Shown: positions 34,204-43,879, counted from the first letter of the stretch. The stretch: DNA of 64,000 nt from Desulfococcaceae bacterium (GCA_030145385.1 JAQYVU010000012.1:1-64000), one strand, 5' to 3'. The notes: generated by a model from the sequence alone, not told the origin. Program-made: numbers and translations.

Positions 34204-35670
34204 TTATTTCACCTTTTCAGCATCACCCGGAATCCAGGTTTTATCGAAATACGCTTTTTCCGGGCCATACAGGCGGATATAAGCGAACCATCCCATGTCC
34301 GGTTTGGTCTGCACCCAGTTTTTTTCGGGTACGTTTTCAGGAAGTTTGGGGCCAAAGTAGAGGTCGAATGATCCGTCTTTGTTGGGCTTTGCCCCATGAA
34401 CCGACCCCACGAGCGGACGTCCCAGATCATTCTGGATCAGGGAACGGGTTTCATTGTCGTAGCCGGTCAGGGACCAGAACATGTTGGCTGGAACATCTTT
34501 CGGCAGATGGATTTTGTAGGTGTGCTCGCCGCTCAGCCATTTACCGCTCGAATCCATGTAGAGACCGATATATTGAGACCCCTGTCCCGGCACCGACACG
34601 ACCATGGATTTAGCGGTACCGATTGCCTCGAAGGCGTATTTGCTGCGCTGATCAATGGCCATGTAATCCGGTGTCTGAAATGCCGGATCACCGAAAAATA
34701 TATGTTTCCAATATCGTTTTCCCGGGTAGGCATACAGGAGATCCTTTGGTATCCGCGATTGCCAGGCAAGGGTCTTGGCCATGGCCCGTCCCACTTCTGC
34801 CGCTTGGGTCAGGATCGTTCGCAAGCGCTTATCAGGCTCGAAAGCACGCCCATGGGCAATACCAAGGGTTTCCAGCATTCCCAGCATGGCCATATCCTGG
34901 GCACGGGGTGGATTTTCATTGATGTATCGGGCCAGGCTTTCAAAATAGGCAAAACCTTCATTGGTCAGCATGTCGCATTCTTTACCGGACAAGTGAATAA
35001 AATCCATTTTAGGCGGCTTTTTTGCTTCGGAAAGCTTGTACTGTTTGTATGTATGGATGAGCTCGACGAGCTTGGGAAAATCATCCCGGGTTTGAGGGAT
35101 AGCCCGCAGGTAAAATACCACAATATTGGTATCCGACTTTACAGTATGAAAATGAAAGGCCGGCATGGGCCCGTCATAGCCGGGCGGAAGGATGAGGAAT
35201 TTTCCGCCGCGGTTTTGCTCCGGGGAAAACGGGCCGCCTAGATCGCACAGGGGCTGCTGCCAGATATTGTTCATCGTTCCGAGAAGTCCGGGCGGCAGTT
35301 CCATAACTATGGGGCCGTTGCGCAGATCCAGAACACCCGACATGTAAACGGTATCCTGGTTGGCGGTAAGAACCAGTTGCTGCTGTTCTGCGGATTTATC
35401 TGCCACGACGACCGTACTGCTGTCGCAGCCCAGCCGGATGTGCTCGTCGGCCATTGCCCCATAGGACGCCATGGGCAAAGCCCATAGATAGGCCTGAACG
35501 GCACGCTGAAAATCAAGTTCATCATAAAGTGTCTGCACTGTTTTTTCTGTGGGATAGCCGCTTGTAAACGCCAGTTCTCCGATTCTGGTCTTCATGGTTT
35601 CCGCCTGGCTGGATGCTGAAAACAGCAATAACAGGCAGGCAGCTGAGATCATGATCGTGAGTTTTTTCAT
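34204..35670 (-). CDS. DUF1254/DUF1214 exported protein, long form
   Basis: A 488-aa protein with a signal sequence (to about SSQAE). DUF1254 motifs include IGELAFTSGYPTEKTVQTLY, QRAVQAYLWALPMASYGAM, VLTANQDTVYMSGVLDLRN and GPIVMELPPGLLGTMNNIW. The DUF1214 half includes FWSLTGYDNETRSLIQND and SFDLYFGPKLPENVPEKNW. AAAGGGG precedes the ATG at 35670. One of four consecutive family members in this arm apart from the inserted SYLF gene. Confidence 0.85.
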   Translation of the reverse strand: MKKLTIMISAACLLLLFSASSQAETMKTRIGELAFTSGYPTEKTVQTLYDELDFQRAVQAYLWALPMASYGAMADEHIRLGCDSSTVVVADKSAEQQQLVLTANQDTVYMSGVLDLRNGPIVMELPPGLLGTMNNIWQQPLCDLGGPFSPEQNRGGKFLILPPGYDGPMPAFHFHTVKSDTNIVVFYLRAIPQTRDDFPKLVELIHTYKQYKLSEAKKPPKMDFIHLSGKECDMLTNEGFAYFESLARYINENPPRAQDMAMLGMLETLGIAHGRAFEPDKRLRTILTQAAEVGRAMAKTLAWQSRIPKDLLYAYPGKRYWKHIFFGDPAFQTPDYMAIDQRSKYAFEAIGTAKSMVVSVPGQGSQYIGLYMDSSGKWLSGEHTYKIHLPKDVPANMFWSLTGYDNETRSLIQNDLGRPLVGSVHGAKPNKDGSFDLYFGPKLPENVPEKNWVQTKPDMGWFAYIRLYGPEKAYFDKTWIPGDAEKVK

Positions 35671-35766
35671 TTTGTTTCCCCTTTTCCTATCATTCAAAGT
35701 CGAAAAAATTTTAAAGGCGTTTGTGTCTTTTTTTATTGTCATTTTTCTCCTCCGTATTTTGAAGAA

Positions 35767-36351
35767 TTATTGTGTTTTTTCCGCTTTAAAATTAAATTTC
35801 TGGCCACCAATGGCTGCCTCGTACATCAAACCGCCCTTGGCGTGAACAAATACGGCCATTCCCTTGTTGTAACTGGTCTCTGCCTGAGCTCCCGTGGCCG
35901 GGCCGGCTGTCGCACTGGCTGATACCCCTTTGGTGCCCGCCTGAACCTGGGCTCCAGCCGTTATGGCAACCGCTGATGCCTGGGCATCAAATGCAAACTC
36001 ACCTTTGGTAAATTCATCATATGCGCGTTTATCCAGGAAAAAAATAATCTCGCTGAATGCCTGGCCACCGGCCTGCCAAACAATGGATAATTTGATGATG
36101 GATGACGTCCCGGTGACCTGGCCGCCGAGATAGACCTTTCCCTCGCCGTAAGCCCCCCCGACGACAAAGCCGGCTTTCCCAATCGTCGGAAAAAGCGCAT
36201 ACCCATAGGCATTTTCAAAGAACGGCTGAACAGCCGGGGATTTTTTAAATACGTCAACCGCATTAGAATAACTGTCGGCGTAGGCCTGGTTTGAAAAACC
36301 TAATGCAACTATTACCATTGCCAATAAAGCAAAAAACCGATGTTTCTTCAT
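35767..36351 (-). CDS. YSC84/SYLF-domain exported lipid-binding protein, copy 1
   Basis: A 194-aa protein with a signal sequence (to YADS). The SYLF/YSC84 signature is clear: VFKKSPAVQPFFENAYGYAL, FPTIGKAGFVVGGAYGEGKVY, then a QAFSEIIFF strand and KGMAVFVHAKGGLMYEAAIG. SYLF domains bind phosphoinositides or lipids. The close paralogue at 49974 occupies the equivalent place in the other arm. Confidence 0.9.
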   Translation of the reverse strand: MKKHRFFALLAMVIVALGFSNQAYADSYSNAVDVFKKSPAVQPFFENAYGYALFPTIGKAGFVVGGAYGEGKVYLGGQVTGTSSIIKLSIVWQAGGQAFSEIIFFLDKRAYDEFTKGEFAFDAQASAVAITAGAQVQAGTKGVSASATAGPATGAQAETSYNKGMAVFVHAKGGLMYEAAIGGQKFNFKAEKTQ

Positions 36352-36443
36352 TTTTTTTCCTGTTTAATCAGGTTCTTAAGTGATACCAAGAAAGAGATAG
36401 GTTTTTCTTAAATTCCAAGTCTCCGCGTTCGACAATACGAATT

Positions 36444-37910
36444 TTATTCAACCTTCTCCACCTTCGGCGGCATCCATTTTCCTTCCAGGGCCTCCGAATC
36501 GGGACCATACAGCCGCATCACCAAATAAAAAGGTCCGTCCGGCGCCGGCAGCCAGTTGGCTTCCCTGTCTTCTCCGGGGGTATCTTTTTGAATGTAGAAA
36601 ATAATAGAGCCATCTTCTTGTTTTATAAACTGATCCATCATGGCTGAAGTCAAAAGATATCGGTCTAACGGATTATGGATAAACAGCTGGGTCTTTCCAT
36701 CGTACATGGACAGTGACCAGAAAGACTTAACCGGCGGGAGATTTTCACCCTTAAACGTCAGGGTGTAATTGTTTTCAGATGCATCCATAGGGACCTGGTC
36801 TTTGTCCGTCAGATAGGTCGGATATAACGCTTCAAAACCGGAATTGCCGTACAGGCCCATATGGGCGGCCACTGCCCGCATAACGTAAAAATCGTACAGG
36901 CCGTAATTTTCTGCAGCACTTTTCTTTAAAAATTCACGGGTTCCGAAAATTTTTGCGCTGGCCAGGGGATCTTTTGCTGCTTTGGCGGCAAAAGCTTCTA
37001 TTTCCTTGAACCCTTCTGCGACGCCAGCCTCGATAGCCTCGACTGTTTCCGGCGAAAATTTTGTAATGTCGAATCTTTCATTCGTTCCGAGATCGATTTT
37101 TGCAAACCGTTTCAAGAGTTCTTTTTCTTCATCCACCGGATTGATCAGATTAAGCATAAAATCGATATAATTAAACGAACCTGCGGTGAACTGCTCCCCT
37201 TCCTTCCATTCCGGAAAATCAAGCTTCGGGGCGGGTCCAAGGGATGCGCGCCCCAGATAGTCGCTCAAAGTTTTCAAATCATATACATCCTGTATTGCTT
37301 TGACAGATTCCATGTCTCCGGCATCGAACAACTGGGTACGAACCACGGAAAAGAAATAGTCTGTTTCACATCGAATAACCTCATCAATACCGTCGGGTTT
37401 GACACCCTGCCAGTCTGAGGCGGCAATCAGGTATTTCCCGGCCTTGTTGCCCGTGGTCAGCGTACCGATATAGGCAAAATTATGGGTATACAGGTCGATA
37501 AGCTGAAAACTATAATATCGTTCGGGTTCTATTTCCGGGACGGAAATGACCGCGGGTTCCTGCCGGATATCAACCCAGAACATACAATACGGTGTATCTG
37601 CATTGGGTGTGACCACCGCCTTGTCTTCCGGTGTATACAACCTGGCTTCACAGCCGAGATAATTGAACGGTCCTTTATATTCAGGTGACTTTTCATTGAC
37701 CGCATACATGTACATGGTTTTGTAATTCACAACCATAGGAAAGCCGTATACATAGGCCTCTTTTGCAATAGCCCGGGCTTCGGCTGCAGTTAAATCTTGC
37801 GTGACGGCTGCCGGTGTTTCCTTTTTCTGAACTTCAGCTGATTCCTCTTTGCTGCAACCGAAAAGTGCCAGCAGACCGCTCAATACTAATAATATACCGA
37901 TTTTTTTCAT
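36444..37910 (-). CDS. DUF1254/DUF1214 lipoprotein
   Basis: A 488-aa lipoprotein (lipobox ALFGC, Cys19). The DUF1254 part includes AKEAYVYGFPMVVNYKTMY, TPNADTPYCMFWVDIRQEPA and YYSFQLIDLYTHNFAYIG. The DUF1214 part includes KSFWSLSMYDGKTQLFIHNP and DGPFYLVMRLYGPDSEAL. This is the classic form of the family, with a different DUF1254 half from the three long exported forms. It follows the OMP gene, as the equivalent lipoprotein (50638) nearly does in the other arm. Confidence 0.88.
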   Translation of the reverse strand: MKKIGILLVLSGLLALFGCSKEESAEVQKKETPAAVTQDLTAAEARAIAKEAYVYGFPMVVNYKTMYMYAVNEKSPEYKGPFNYLGCEARLYTPEDKAVVTPNADTPYCMFWVDIRQEPAVISVPEIEPERYYSFQLIDLYTHNFAYIGTLTTGNKAGKYLIAASDWQGVKPDGIDEVIRCETDYFFSVVRTQLFDAGDMESVKAIQDVYDLKTLSDYLGRASLGPAPKLDFPEWKEGEQFTAGSFNYIDFMLNLINPVDEEKELLKRFAKIDLGTNERFDITKFSPETVEAIEAGVAEGFKEIEAFAAKAAKDPLASAKIFGTREFLKKSAAENYGLYDFYVMRAVAAHMGLYGNSGFEALYPTYLTDKDQVPMDASENNYTLTFKGENLPPVKSFWSLSMYDGKTQLFIHNPLDRYLLTSAMMDQFIKQEDGSIIFYIQKDTPGEDREANWLPAPDGPFYLVMRLYGPDSEALEGKWMPPKVEKVE

Positions 37911-37962
37911 AATTACCCCCCTTGATTATTGTTTTATTTTAAATGAATGAATTCAATGCTTT

Positions 37963-38967
37963 TTAAAAGGGCAGCGCGGCTGAAAGCGTAAAAAAGTCTC
38001 CCCGAAACCGGTCTTCAACCTCAAATTCCCGCATCCATTTAAAGGTCAGCGACCCGTTCCATGGAAGATAGACAAGACCTGCCTGCAGTCCGAGACCATA
38101 CGCCTGGTCTTTCACATTCTTATTGGTCGCATCCGATCCCTTGTCTTTGGTTATCTGCCACTGGCCATAACCGGCAACGCCGATTTCCGACAGGAATTCT
38201 TCATTGACGGGCAGATACTGGCTGACACCATAGTTGAGTGTAAAATGGGATCCCGGAGTGATATCCACATCATCTTTTTCATGATGGATTTCATATGTTC
38301 CGTTCATTGTAAGGGCCGTACCTTTTTGCTCGTCAACATAGTACACCCCGTTTACCATAAATTCATGGGTCCACATGCCAAGCCCAACATTGTCAGCATC
38401 TCCGGCGTCATATTTCCCGATCGGAATGTAAATACCATATGAACAGCCGATATCCGCCTGCCCGAAATTCCAGCTGAGCCATAGCGGCCGTACATAAGTG
38501 TCTCCAAATCCATAGCTGGATTCGTCAAATTTTGTTCCGATTTGAGGAATGTATACAAGCTCAAGTGCTGCCTTAAAACCTGTGTTGCCGAAAGGCTGAG
38601 ACACGAGACAAGCATAATTTGCCCCGAAAATCTTCTTTTTAGTCACAAGAAGATACGTCGGCACGGTCACCCACGAGTCAACATCCACATCCAGTTTTAT
38701 GGTCGCTGGACCAGCCGAAATCGAATTGACGTTATTTCCGTTTTTATCCTTTAAAGTATCGGTTGTATAATATAGGTTGTATAATAAAAAATAGTTGCCT
38801 GGGGTCGGCTGGGCAAAATCACGTATGTTAAACAGTGCCGGGGAAAAGTGCCCCAGCTCGGCTGCTGATCCAAAGCCTGAAAATCCTAAAATTAAGCATA
38901 AAAAAACCGTTCCCGAGATCAAAAGAGATGATAACCTTCTGTTATTTATTTTGATATTTTGAATCAT
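37963..38967 (-). CDS. SphA/MetA-like outer membrane barrel protein, left arm
   Basis: A 334-aa protein with a signal sequence (to about SAAELGHF) and strongly amphipathic strands: NYFLLYNLYYTTDTLKD, TYLLVTKKKIFGANYACLV, YGFGDTYVRPLWLSWNFG and a terminal FFTLSAALPF. It resembles outer-membrane proteins of the phenol MetA-degradation type, some of which transport hydrophobic compounds. AAGGAG precedes the ATG at 38967. The right-arm paralogue has exactly 334 residues and is about nine-tenths identical by eye. Confidence 0.82.
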   Translation of the reverse strand: MIQNIKINNRRLSSLLISGTVFLCLILGFSGFGSAAELGHFSPALFNIRDFAQPTPGNYFLLYNLYYTTDTLKDKNGNNVNSISAGPATIKLDVDVDSWVTVPTYLLVTKKKIFGANYACLVSQPFGNTGFKAALELVYIPQIGTKFDESSYGFGDTYVRPLWLSWNFGQADIGCSYGIYIPIGKYDAGDADNVGLGMWTHEFMVNGVYYVDEQKGTALTMNGTYEIHHEKDDVDITPGSHFTLNYGVSQYLPVNEEFLSEIGVAGYGQWQITKDKGSDATNKNVKDQAYGLGLQAGLVYLPWNGSLTFKWMREFEVEDRFRGDFFTLSAALPF

Positions 38968-39081
38968 TGTGTTCTCCTTGTTTATCTGTGTTGATTTCAA
39001 AAAAAATATTGTGAAATGATTAAACAATCTGCGAAATGGAATCATTCACCCATCCCATTAAAACTATATGCCAGCTTGTTT

Positions 39082-39333
39082 TTATGTGTTTTCATTCAGA
39101 TACTCGATGATTTCAGACTCCAGCTCCTTCAGCAGCATGGCGTATTCCTTCCAGGAAGCAGATGCATCGTCGTTGTCTGATCGCGCCAAATGCAACAATG
39201 CATCCTGGCATTTGCGATAATCCTCGCAAATCCCCTGGAAGTCTGTACTTCTTAGAAACAGCCGTTTAAGGGCGTCTTCTTGATCCGGAAACCGGTTAAT
39301 CACAGCGAACAAATCGGCATGAATTTTTTTCAT
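39082..39333 (-). CDS. Conserved 83-aa protein of unknown function, left arm
   Basis: A small soluble, helical protein. Its core DLFAVINRFPDQEDALKRLF and DFQGICEDYRKCQDALL is shared with the 83-aa protein at 46959, which also stands first in its arm. No signal sequence and no known motif. The position directly divergent from the regulator and before the OMP gene suggests a regulatory or assembly role (inference). Confidence 0.72.
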   Translation of the reverse strand: MKKIHADLFAVINRFPDQEDALKRLFLRSTDFQGICEDYRKCQDALLHLARSDNDDASASWKEYAMLLKELESEIIEYLNENT

Positions 39334-39555
39334 ACAAAAAAATCCCCGCATAAACGACCATTTGAATTAGATAAAAAAAATATGCGATGTAAAATATACT
39401 TGTAGAATATGGTTTTATTTACTATTACATTAACGGTTGTTTGAGAACCTATAATAGGTTATTTAAGGCCTATATAGATTTTATAAAGATTTGGAATGAC
39501 AAAATATAACAAGAATTCACAAATTAGTGTTATATTGAAATCCGGTGTATACGTA
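39334..39555. promoter_or_regulatory. Divergent control region, left arm
   Basis: AT-rich 222 bp between the left-arm array (minus) and its regulator (plus). It contains the perfect dyad AACCTATAATAGGTT at 39446-39460. Promoters in both directions must lie here; none was placed with confidence. Confidence 0.6.
39446..39460. promoter_or_regulatory. Candidate operator dyad, left arm
   Basis: AACCTAT-A-ATAGGTT, a perfect 7-bp dyad with one central base. A near match occurs at 46832-46846 upstream of the other regulator, on the equivalent strand and at similar distance from the regulator start (about 80-96 bp). Confidence 0.55.
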
Positions 39556-41169
39556 ATGGTCCAAAAAATACCGTCTAACCCTTCGCCCACACATGCCATG
39601 CACCTGCCTTTTCCAGCGGAAAAGATAATGCAGCAACTGAAGCGGATTATGGACAGTGATGAGTTTCATGCGACAGAATCCCAGCGCAAACTCCTTGATT
39701 ATGTTGTATGCAAGACGATTGCCGGGGAATCCGACCAGATAAAAGGATACACCATTGCCACCCAGTTATTCTGCCGGAAAGAAGACTTTGACCTGAATAC
39801 CGACCCCATCGTCAGCATCCATGCCAACAAACTTCGAAGGGCGATGGAACGGTATTATCTGGTCGCCGGCCAGAAAGATCCGATTCGCATCGATATACCC
39901 AAAGGGACCTATGTACCTGTATTTTCAAAATTTAGTACTGAGAATACACCTGTAGCGGTCCACGAAAGAATAACGCCCGAGGCCACAATGGAATATCCGT
40001 GGCCAACCGTGCTGGTCAAACCTTTCAAAAACCTTACGGGCGATGCGGGAAATGATCATTTTGGAATTGGTCTTGCCACAGAACTATCGATTGCCTTATC
40101 CCGGTACCAAGATATCCGGGTAATGATGTATGGACCGGAAGGGGAAAGCAGAAGGGTATCTGATAATCATGCCCGTTTTATAATGGAAGGCAGTGTCCGC
40201 AGGGATGATACAAAAATCTATGTGCACATCCAGCTGATTGATTCTGCAAGCAATATACAAATTTTCGGAGAATCAAGCGGAATAGAATCTGATCCCTCCC
40301 AGGTAATGGCATTTCTGGATGAAATGATCGAAAAAATCGCAACTGCCGTGGCTGGAGAGCATGGGGCCATATCCAGGGTGATGTCTGAAGACTTAATGAG
40401 TAAACCGCCCATTGAACTGACAACCTATGAGGCGATATTAAAATATTATGAATATGACAGGGTTTTAACGCCGGAGACGTATCTTGCCGCGTTGGAGGCC
40501 CTGACCCATGCTTCTGAAAAAGAGCCGGACTGCGGCCAGGTCTGGACGAAACTGTCCCGTCTCCATGCAGATAACATTGTCCAGGAATATTTCGATACCG
40601 ACATCACTCTTGACCATGTCCTGGCCTTCGCCACCAAGGGCGTACTTCTCAATCCGGACAATCAGCGTGCCAGGATGATACTCGCCGCTATCCGCATGTT
40701 TCGTGATGAAATTCCTGCTGCATTGGCCGAGGTTGAAAAGGCGCTGGCCCTGAATCCCGGCTCTTTGTTTTTTCTGGATGTGATCGGTTATATTCTGACC
40801 CTCTTGGGAGAATGGGAACGCGGGCCGATGCTGATAAAAAAAGCCATGTCCCTCAATCCCTATTATCATAATTATGTTCATTACTCACTGTGGCTCGATT
40901 TATACAGAAAAAAAGAGTATGAAAAGGCATATCATGAAAGCATGCAGTTAGCCTTTCACGGAAACTTTTGGGAACCGCTGGTTAGGGGCGCCGCTCTCGG
41001 GCAACTTGGAAGGATTGAGGAAGGAAAACGCGCTGCAGACGACCTTTTAATGTATAAGGCGGATTTTCGGAAAAAGGGGCGGAAGCTGATCAAGTACTTT
41101 ATTAAATTTGATGACATTGTCGAGCACGTTATAGACGGGCTTAATAAAGTCGGCATTAATGTGGATTAA
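39556..41169 (+). CDS. Winged-helix-like / TPR regulator, left copy
   Basis: A 537-aa soluble protein. Residues about 20-125 match the N-terminal domain seen in adenylate-cyclase-like TPR proteins (AGESDQIKGYTIATQLF, DPIVSIHANKLRRAMERYY, IRIDIPKGTYVPVF), probably a DNA-binding fold. Residues 150-290 resemble the TolB-N/FlgO-like region (VLVKPFKNLTGD ... GLATELSIALSRYQDIRVM). From about 330 TPR repeats follow. No cyclase catalytic motif is present. The ATG at 39556 is chosen because it gives exactly the length of the paralogue (537 aa); the frame is open to 39496. It is divergent from the left arm. Confidence 0.8.
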   Translation: MVQKIPSNPSPTHAMHLPFPAEKIMQQLKRIMDSDEFHATESQRKLLDYVVCKTIAGESDQIKGYTIATQLFCRKEDFDLNTDPIVSIHANKLRRAMERYYLVAGQKDPIRIDIPKGTYVPVFSKFSTENTPVAVHERITPEATMEYPWPTVLVKPFKNLTGDAGNDHFGIGLATELSIALSRYQDIRVMMYGPEGESRRVSDNHARFIMEGSVRRDDTKIYVHIQLIDSASNIQIFGESSGIESDPSQVMAFLDEMIEKIATAVAGEHGAISRVMSEDLMSKPPIELTTYEAILKYYEYDRVLTPETYLAALEALTHASEKEPDCGQVWTKLSRLHADNIVQEYFDTDITLDHVLAFATKGVLLNPDNQRARMILAAIRMFRDEIPAALAEVEKALALNPGSLFFLDVIGYILTLLGEWERGPMLIKKAMSLNPYYHNYVHYSLWLDLYRKKEYEKAYHESMQLAFHGNFWEPLVRGAALGQLGRIEEGKRAADDLLMYKADFRKKGRKLIKYFIKFDDIVEHVIDGLNKVGINVD

Positions 41170-41620
41170 CCTATCAAACCCAAATAACTAAAAAGTCTTG
41201 ACGGTTATACATCCATCTGCTCTTTCAATTTTTTAAACGGATTTTAAATTAGTTTTTTGGTTTCCTGCCCCGCAAATAAAATCAAAATGATAGACTCCAC
41301 CACCCTTTTTAAAAATCTACAGTGTAAATATCAGCCTGATCCATATCCAAAAGATGAATGGATTGACAAAGGAAAATGATTGCTCATTTATACTATTTTT
41401 CCTGTGTTCACAATGCAACTTGGTAGCCAGAAACGACAGTATTGCAGAAATATTTAAAAACGCTGACTTTCGATAACTTATACAATTTTTTTGTTTTAAG
41501 GAAATACCATATCTTGGAGTATAAATAAGGGTGAATCATTATAAATCCGAATAAAATCTAACATAACCAGTAAGATCAAATTCAGATTTTTACATTTTAG
41601 AGATATTTTTGAACGTCGAT
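41170..41620. other. Gene-free stretch after the left regulator
   Basis: About 450 bp of AT-rich sequence without a recognisable gene, RNA or repeat. It separates the convergent regulator and DUF3108 genes. Confidence 0.5.
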
Positions 41621-41676
41621 CATTCCGGCACGCATTCCGAAAAAGTCAAGGCTGTTTCGGAATACGTGCCGGAATG
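41621..41676 (-). terminator. 22-bp stem hairpin between convergent genes
   Basis: The arms CATTCCGGCACGCATTCCGA (plus AA) and TTTCGGAATACGTGCCGGAA (plus TG) pair over 22 nt with a single G-U, loop 12 nt. It begins 10 bp past the minus-strand stop at 41687. It lacks a long T-run, so it may be a dispersed palindromic repeat acting as a transcript end. Confidence 0.6.
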
Positions 41677-41686
41677 GCCGTGGCTC

Positions 41687-42550
41687 TTATTGGGATAGCG
41701 TTTGCAGAGAAGCCTCTTCAGCAGGCTCAAATTTTTCCAGAATGATCCGGAAATATCCGATTTTAAGAGCCACCTTGATTTTGAGCATTTCTTTGGTTTC
41801 ATCGGCTGAAACATAAATCCACATATCGTTCATTTGTTTTTTGTCTTTTTCCTGTTCTTTTTTATCCAGGTTTGTCAATTCCGGAACAATCTCCCATGCT
41901 TCGCGCTTTTTTCCGGCAATTTCAATGGTCTTTTTCTGAATGCATTTAAGTTCAAGTAAATACTGGTCATCTCCTGTAAACACATCGAAAATTTCCTCCA
42001 TTCCGACTTCCCAGTCAAGACGTCGCACCAGGAAGGTGGCGGAAAAAGGGTCCAGGGTGAAGTTCTCCGTCTGAATTTCCAGTTCGGTTTCCTTCGCCGG
42101 TTTTCCTTTTTTGGATTTTGTCTCTGTGGATTTGATTGCTCCGTTTTCCTGAAACTTGATGACGGTTTCTTTTTTAGTCGATTTGACCCTTTCATGGATT
42201 TTCGCTTCAATAGGGGAGAAGGGATCATCTGAAATTAGGGATTCTCCCCGGTAGCGGATTTTGTATATGCGATCCAGCTTGCTGTTGGTCTCCGCATGCA
42301 CCGCTATCGTATATTGATCATTTTCCTGTTCAACGGAAATGCGTGCGGTGCCCACATTGACTTTATTCCATGCCACCTGATAATGGTAAGTGCCTGATTG
42401 CGGTTGGAATTCCGGGTCTATGGATAAATTTTCGACAGTCCTTTCCGGTGCCGCAAGAAGGCAGGCATCGGTTTGAATAAATATCGCGTAGCCGATCAAC
42501 AGCAGGACGGCGGTGAAAGCCATGTTTTTTGTTTGTTTAAGTTTCGTCAT
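41687..42550 (-). CDS. DUF3108 domain exported protein, copy 2
   Basis: A 287-aa paralogue of the protein at 16004, with the same domain landmarks (FQPQSGTYHYQVAWNKVNVG, WEVGMEEIFDVFTGDD, DMWIYVSADETKEM). The block 42069-42280 differs from copy 1 by one base in 212, whereas the signal sequence and C-terminus differ clearly, which fits gene conversion. The start is 30 bp from the stop of the upstream barrel gene, suggesting an operon. Confidence 0.82.
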   Translation of the reverse strand: MTKLKQTKNMAFTAVLLLIGYAIFIQTDACLLAAPERTVENLSIDPEFQPQSGTYHYQVAWNKVNVGTARISVEQENDQYTIAVHAETNSKLDRIYKIRYRGESLISDDPFSPIEAKIHERVKSTKKETVIKFQENGAIKSTETKSKKGKPAKETELEIQTENFTLDPFSATFLVRRLDWEVGMEEIFDVFTGDDQYLLELKCIQKKTIEIAGKKREAWEIVPELTNLDKKEQEKDKKQMNDMWIYVSADETKEMLKIKVALKIGYFRIILEKFEPAEEASLQTLSQ

Positions 42551-42579
42551 GATGGCTTTTCTTTTGGTGGTTAAAGTTT

Positions 42580-43731
42580 CTAAGCGTCAATATCTTCCGG
42601 CGTCCAGAACAGCACATCAAGCCCGATGCGAAAACCGGGGGCGATTTCCCAGTCATCTTCGTTGCGAAATCTGGCCTCCGGCCCCCCCTGAATAAACAGC
42701 CATTTTTTATATATATTTCTTCTGTATATATAGGCTATGCGATAATAATCAATAATTCCGGTACTACCGGTTTTGTGTCCGAAAACGCTGAATTTAATCC
42801 CATGCCCGCGATCAAGATCTTTAAAGGTCCCCTTGGTGCTGAAGCCTATCATAAAAGTCTGTTCCCATTCAATACCTTCGGTTGCTTCATTGTAACGTGC
42901 CGCAGACAGGGACCGGAGCAGAAGATCTTCCCTGGCCAGCCAGTCCAGCCTGAGGGAGGTGAGGCCCCCCAGTCCGGTTTCATCACTGAACCAGAACACT
43001 TTCTGCTGGGGAATGACATGAAACGTTTCCCACTCGAAATGCGGTTTGAATGTAATTCCGGTGAAAAAAGCCGGCGACCGGTTCACCCGGACACCTGCAA
43101 CAGAGCTCAGATAAGGAAAGCGCCTGAATGCTGAAATTAATTCAAGACCTACCAGGAGAGGATTCTGCACATCATCCGGGTCTTCGCCGGGGAGTTCATC
43201 CGGAGCCGATGTATTAATAAAAAGACCGAATCGCTCTTTTGTTTTCGGTAATTTTATATCCGCTCGAAAATCAAGATCCATGGAGAATTGACGGCCGTTG
43301 TTGTCCTCAATTTTGGCGTCTATGGCAAAATTGAAGCGGGAACGCGTGAGGGTCGGCAGGTCCTCTTCCTGCTCCTCACCGAGAAAGTCGTCTGCTTTAA
43401 ACACCATATTGTGTATGTAAATATTTGTTTTATCGTAATAATCATCTACCCAGTTGCTCTGGTCTTCGGAATCTTCAGCTTCAGGGGAATCCTCAATTTT
43501 TTCAGAGATTTCCTCCTCCTCAATGTCACTGGCGAATTGGCCGGTTGATTCGGGCAAAGAATTTTCAGTTTCAGTTAATTCCGGATCATCACTGGATTGA
43601 GCTGATAAAAGAGGAGATGCGTATAAGGTTGAAATAAATAATAAAAACAGAAATAAAATTACAGTGTTTAATCGGGGGGCAATGCCGGAGATCGTATTGT
43701 TTTCAGAATTTTGAATGTTTTTTCTGCTCAT
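42580..43731 (-). CDS. Exported outer-membrane-type protein, copy 2
   Basis: A 383-aa paralogue of the protein at 17098: signal sequence, acidic stretch (residues about 50-95), then barrel-like strands ending FRIGLDVLFWTPEDIDA. It keeps about 26 more N-terminal residues than copy 1 because its start is upstream of the shared segment. No named family. Together with the DUF3108 gene it forms a duplicated two-gene unit. Confidence 0.7.
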   Translation of the reverse strand: MSRKNIQNSENNTISGIAPRLNTVILFLFLLFISTLYASPLLSAQSSDDPELTETENSLPESTGQFASDIEEEEISEKIEDSPEAEDSEDQSNWVDDYYDKTNIYIHNMVFKADDFLGEEQEEDLPTLTRSRFNFAIDAKIEDNNGRQFSMDLDFRADIKLPKTKERFGLFINTSAPDELPGEDPDDVQNPLLVGLELISAFRRFPYLSSVAGVRVNRSPAFFTGITFKPHFEWETFHVIPQQKVFWFSDETGLGGLTSLRLDWLAREDLLLRSLSAARYNEATEGIEWEQTFMIGFSTKGTFKDLDRGHGIKFSVFGHKTGSTGIIDYYRIAYIYRRNIYKKWLFIQGGPEARFRNEDDWEIAPGFRIGLDVLFWTPEDIDA

Positions 43732-43750
43732 TTTTCTAAAAAGTATTCCA

Positions 43751-43772
43751 ATTCCCCTCCGGGGGAGGGAAT
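43751..43772 (-). terminator. Decayed hairpin matching the terminator at 18399
   Basis: ATTCCCCTCC and GGAGGGAAT pair with one bulge, followed by TGGTAAATTTATCTTT, which mirrors the TTTATCTTT of the hairpin in the first locus. It marks the downstream boundary of the lipoprotein remnant. Confidence 0.5.
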
Positions 43773-43804
43773 GGTAAATTTATCTTTAAATGATGATCTT
43801 GTTT

Positions 43805-43879
43805 TTATTTTTTGTCAGCCGGACGGGCGTAAATGGTAAGCGCTTCCGTGTCTTTGGCCGAAATTTCATCGTCTTTCAT
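43805..43879 (-). pseudogene. Remnant of a tandem-domain lipoprotein gene (3' end)
   Basis: On the minus strand 24 codons read MKDDEISAKDTEALTIYARP then ADKK and a stop, matching the end of the lipoprotein at 18456 (KKGDEVSAKYTEAVAITVRP then ADKK). The rest of the gene is gone. It lies upstream of the barrel gene just as the intact lipoprotein does in the first locus, so the duplicated unit originally had three genes. Confidence 0.8.

Noticed and set aside
34396-35241. Long plus-strand frame of 281 codons
   Set aside because: Antisense to a well-supported DUF1254/DUF1214 gene.
39556-41169. Adenylate cyclase
   Set aside because: Only the accessory N-terminal and TPR regions seen in some cyclases are present; no catalytic domain.
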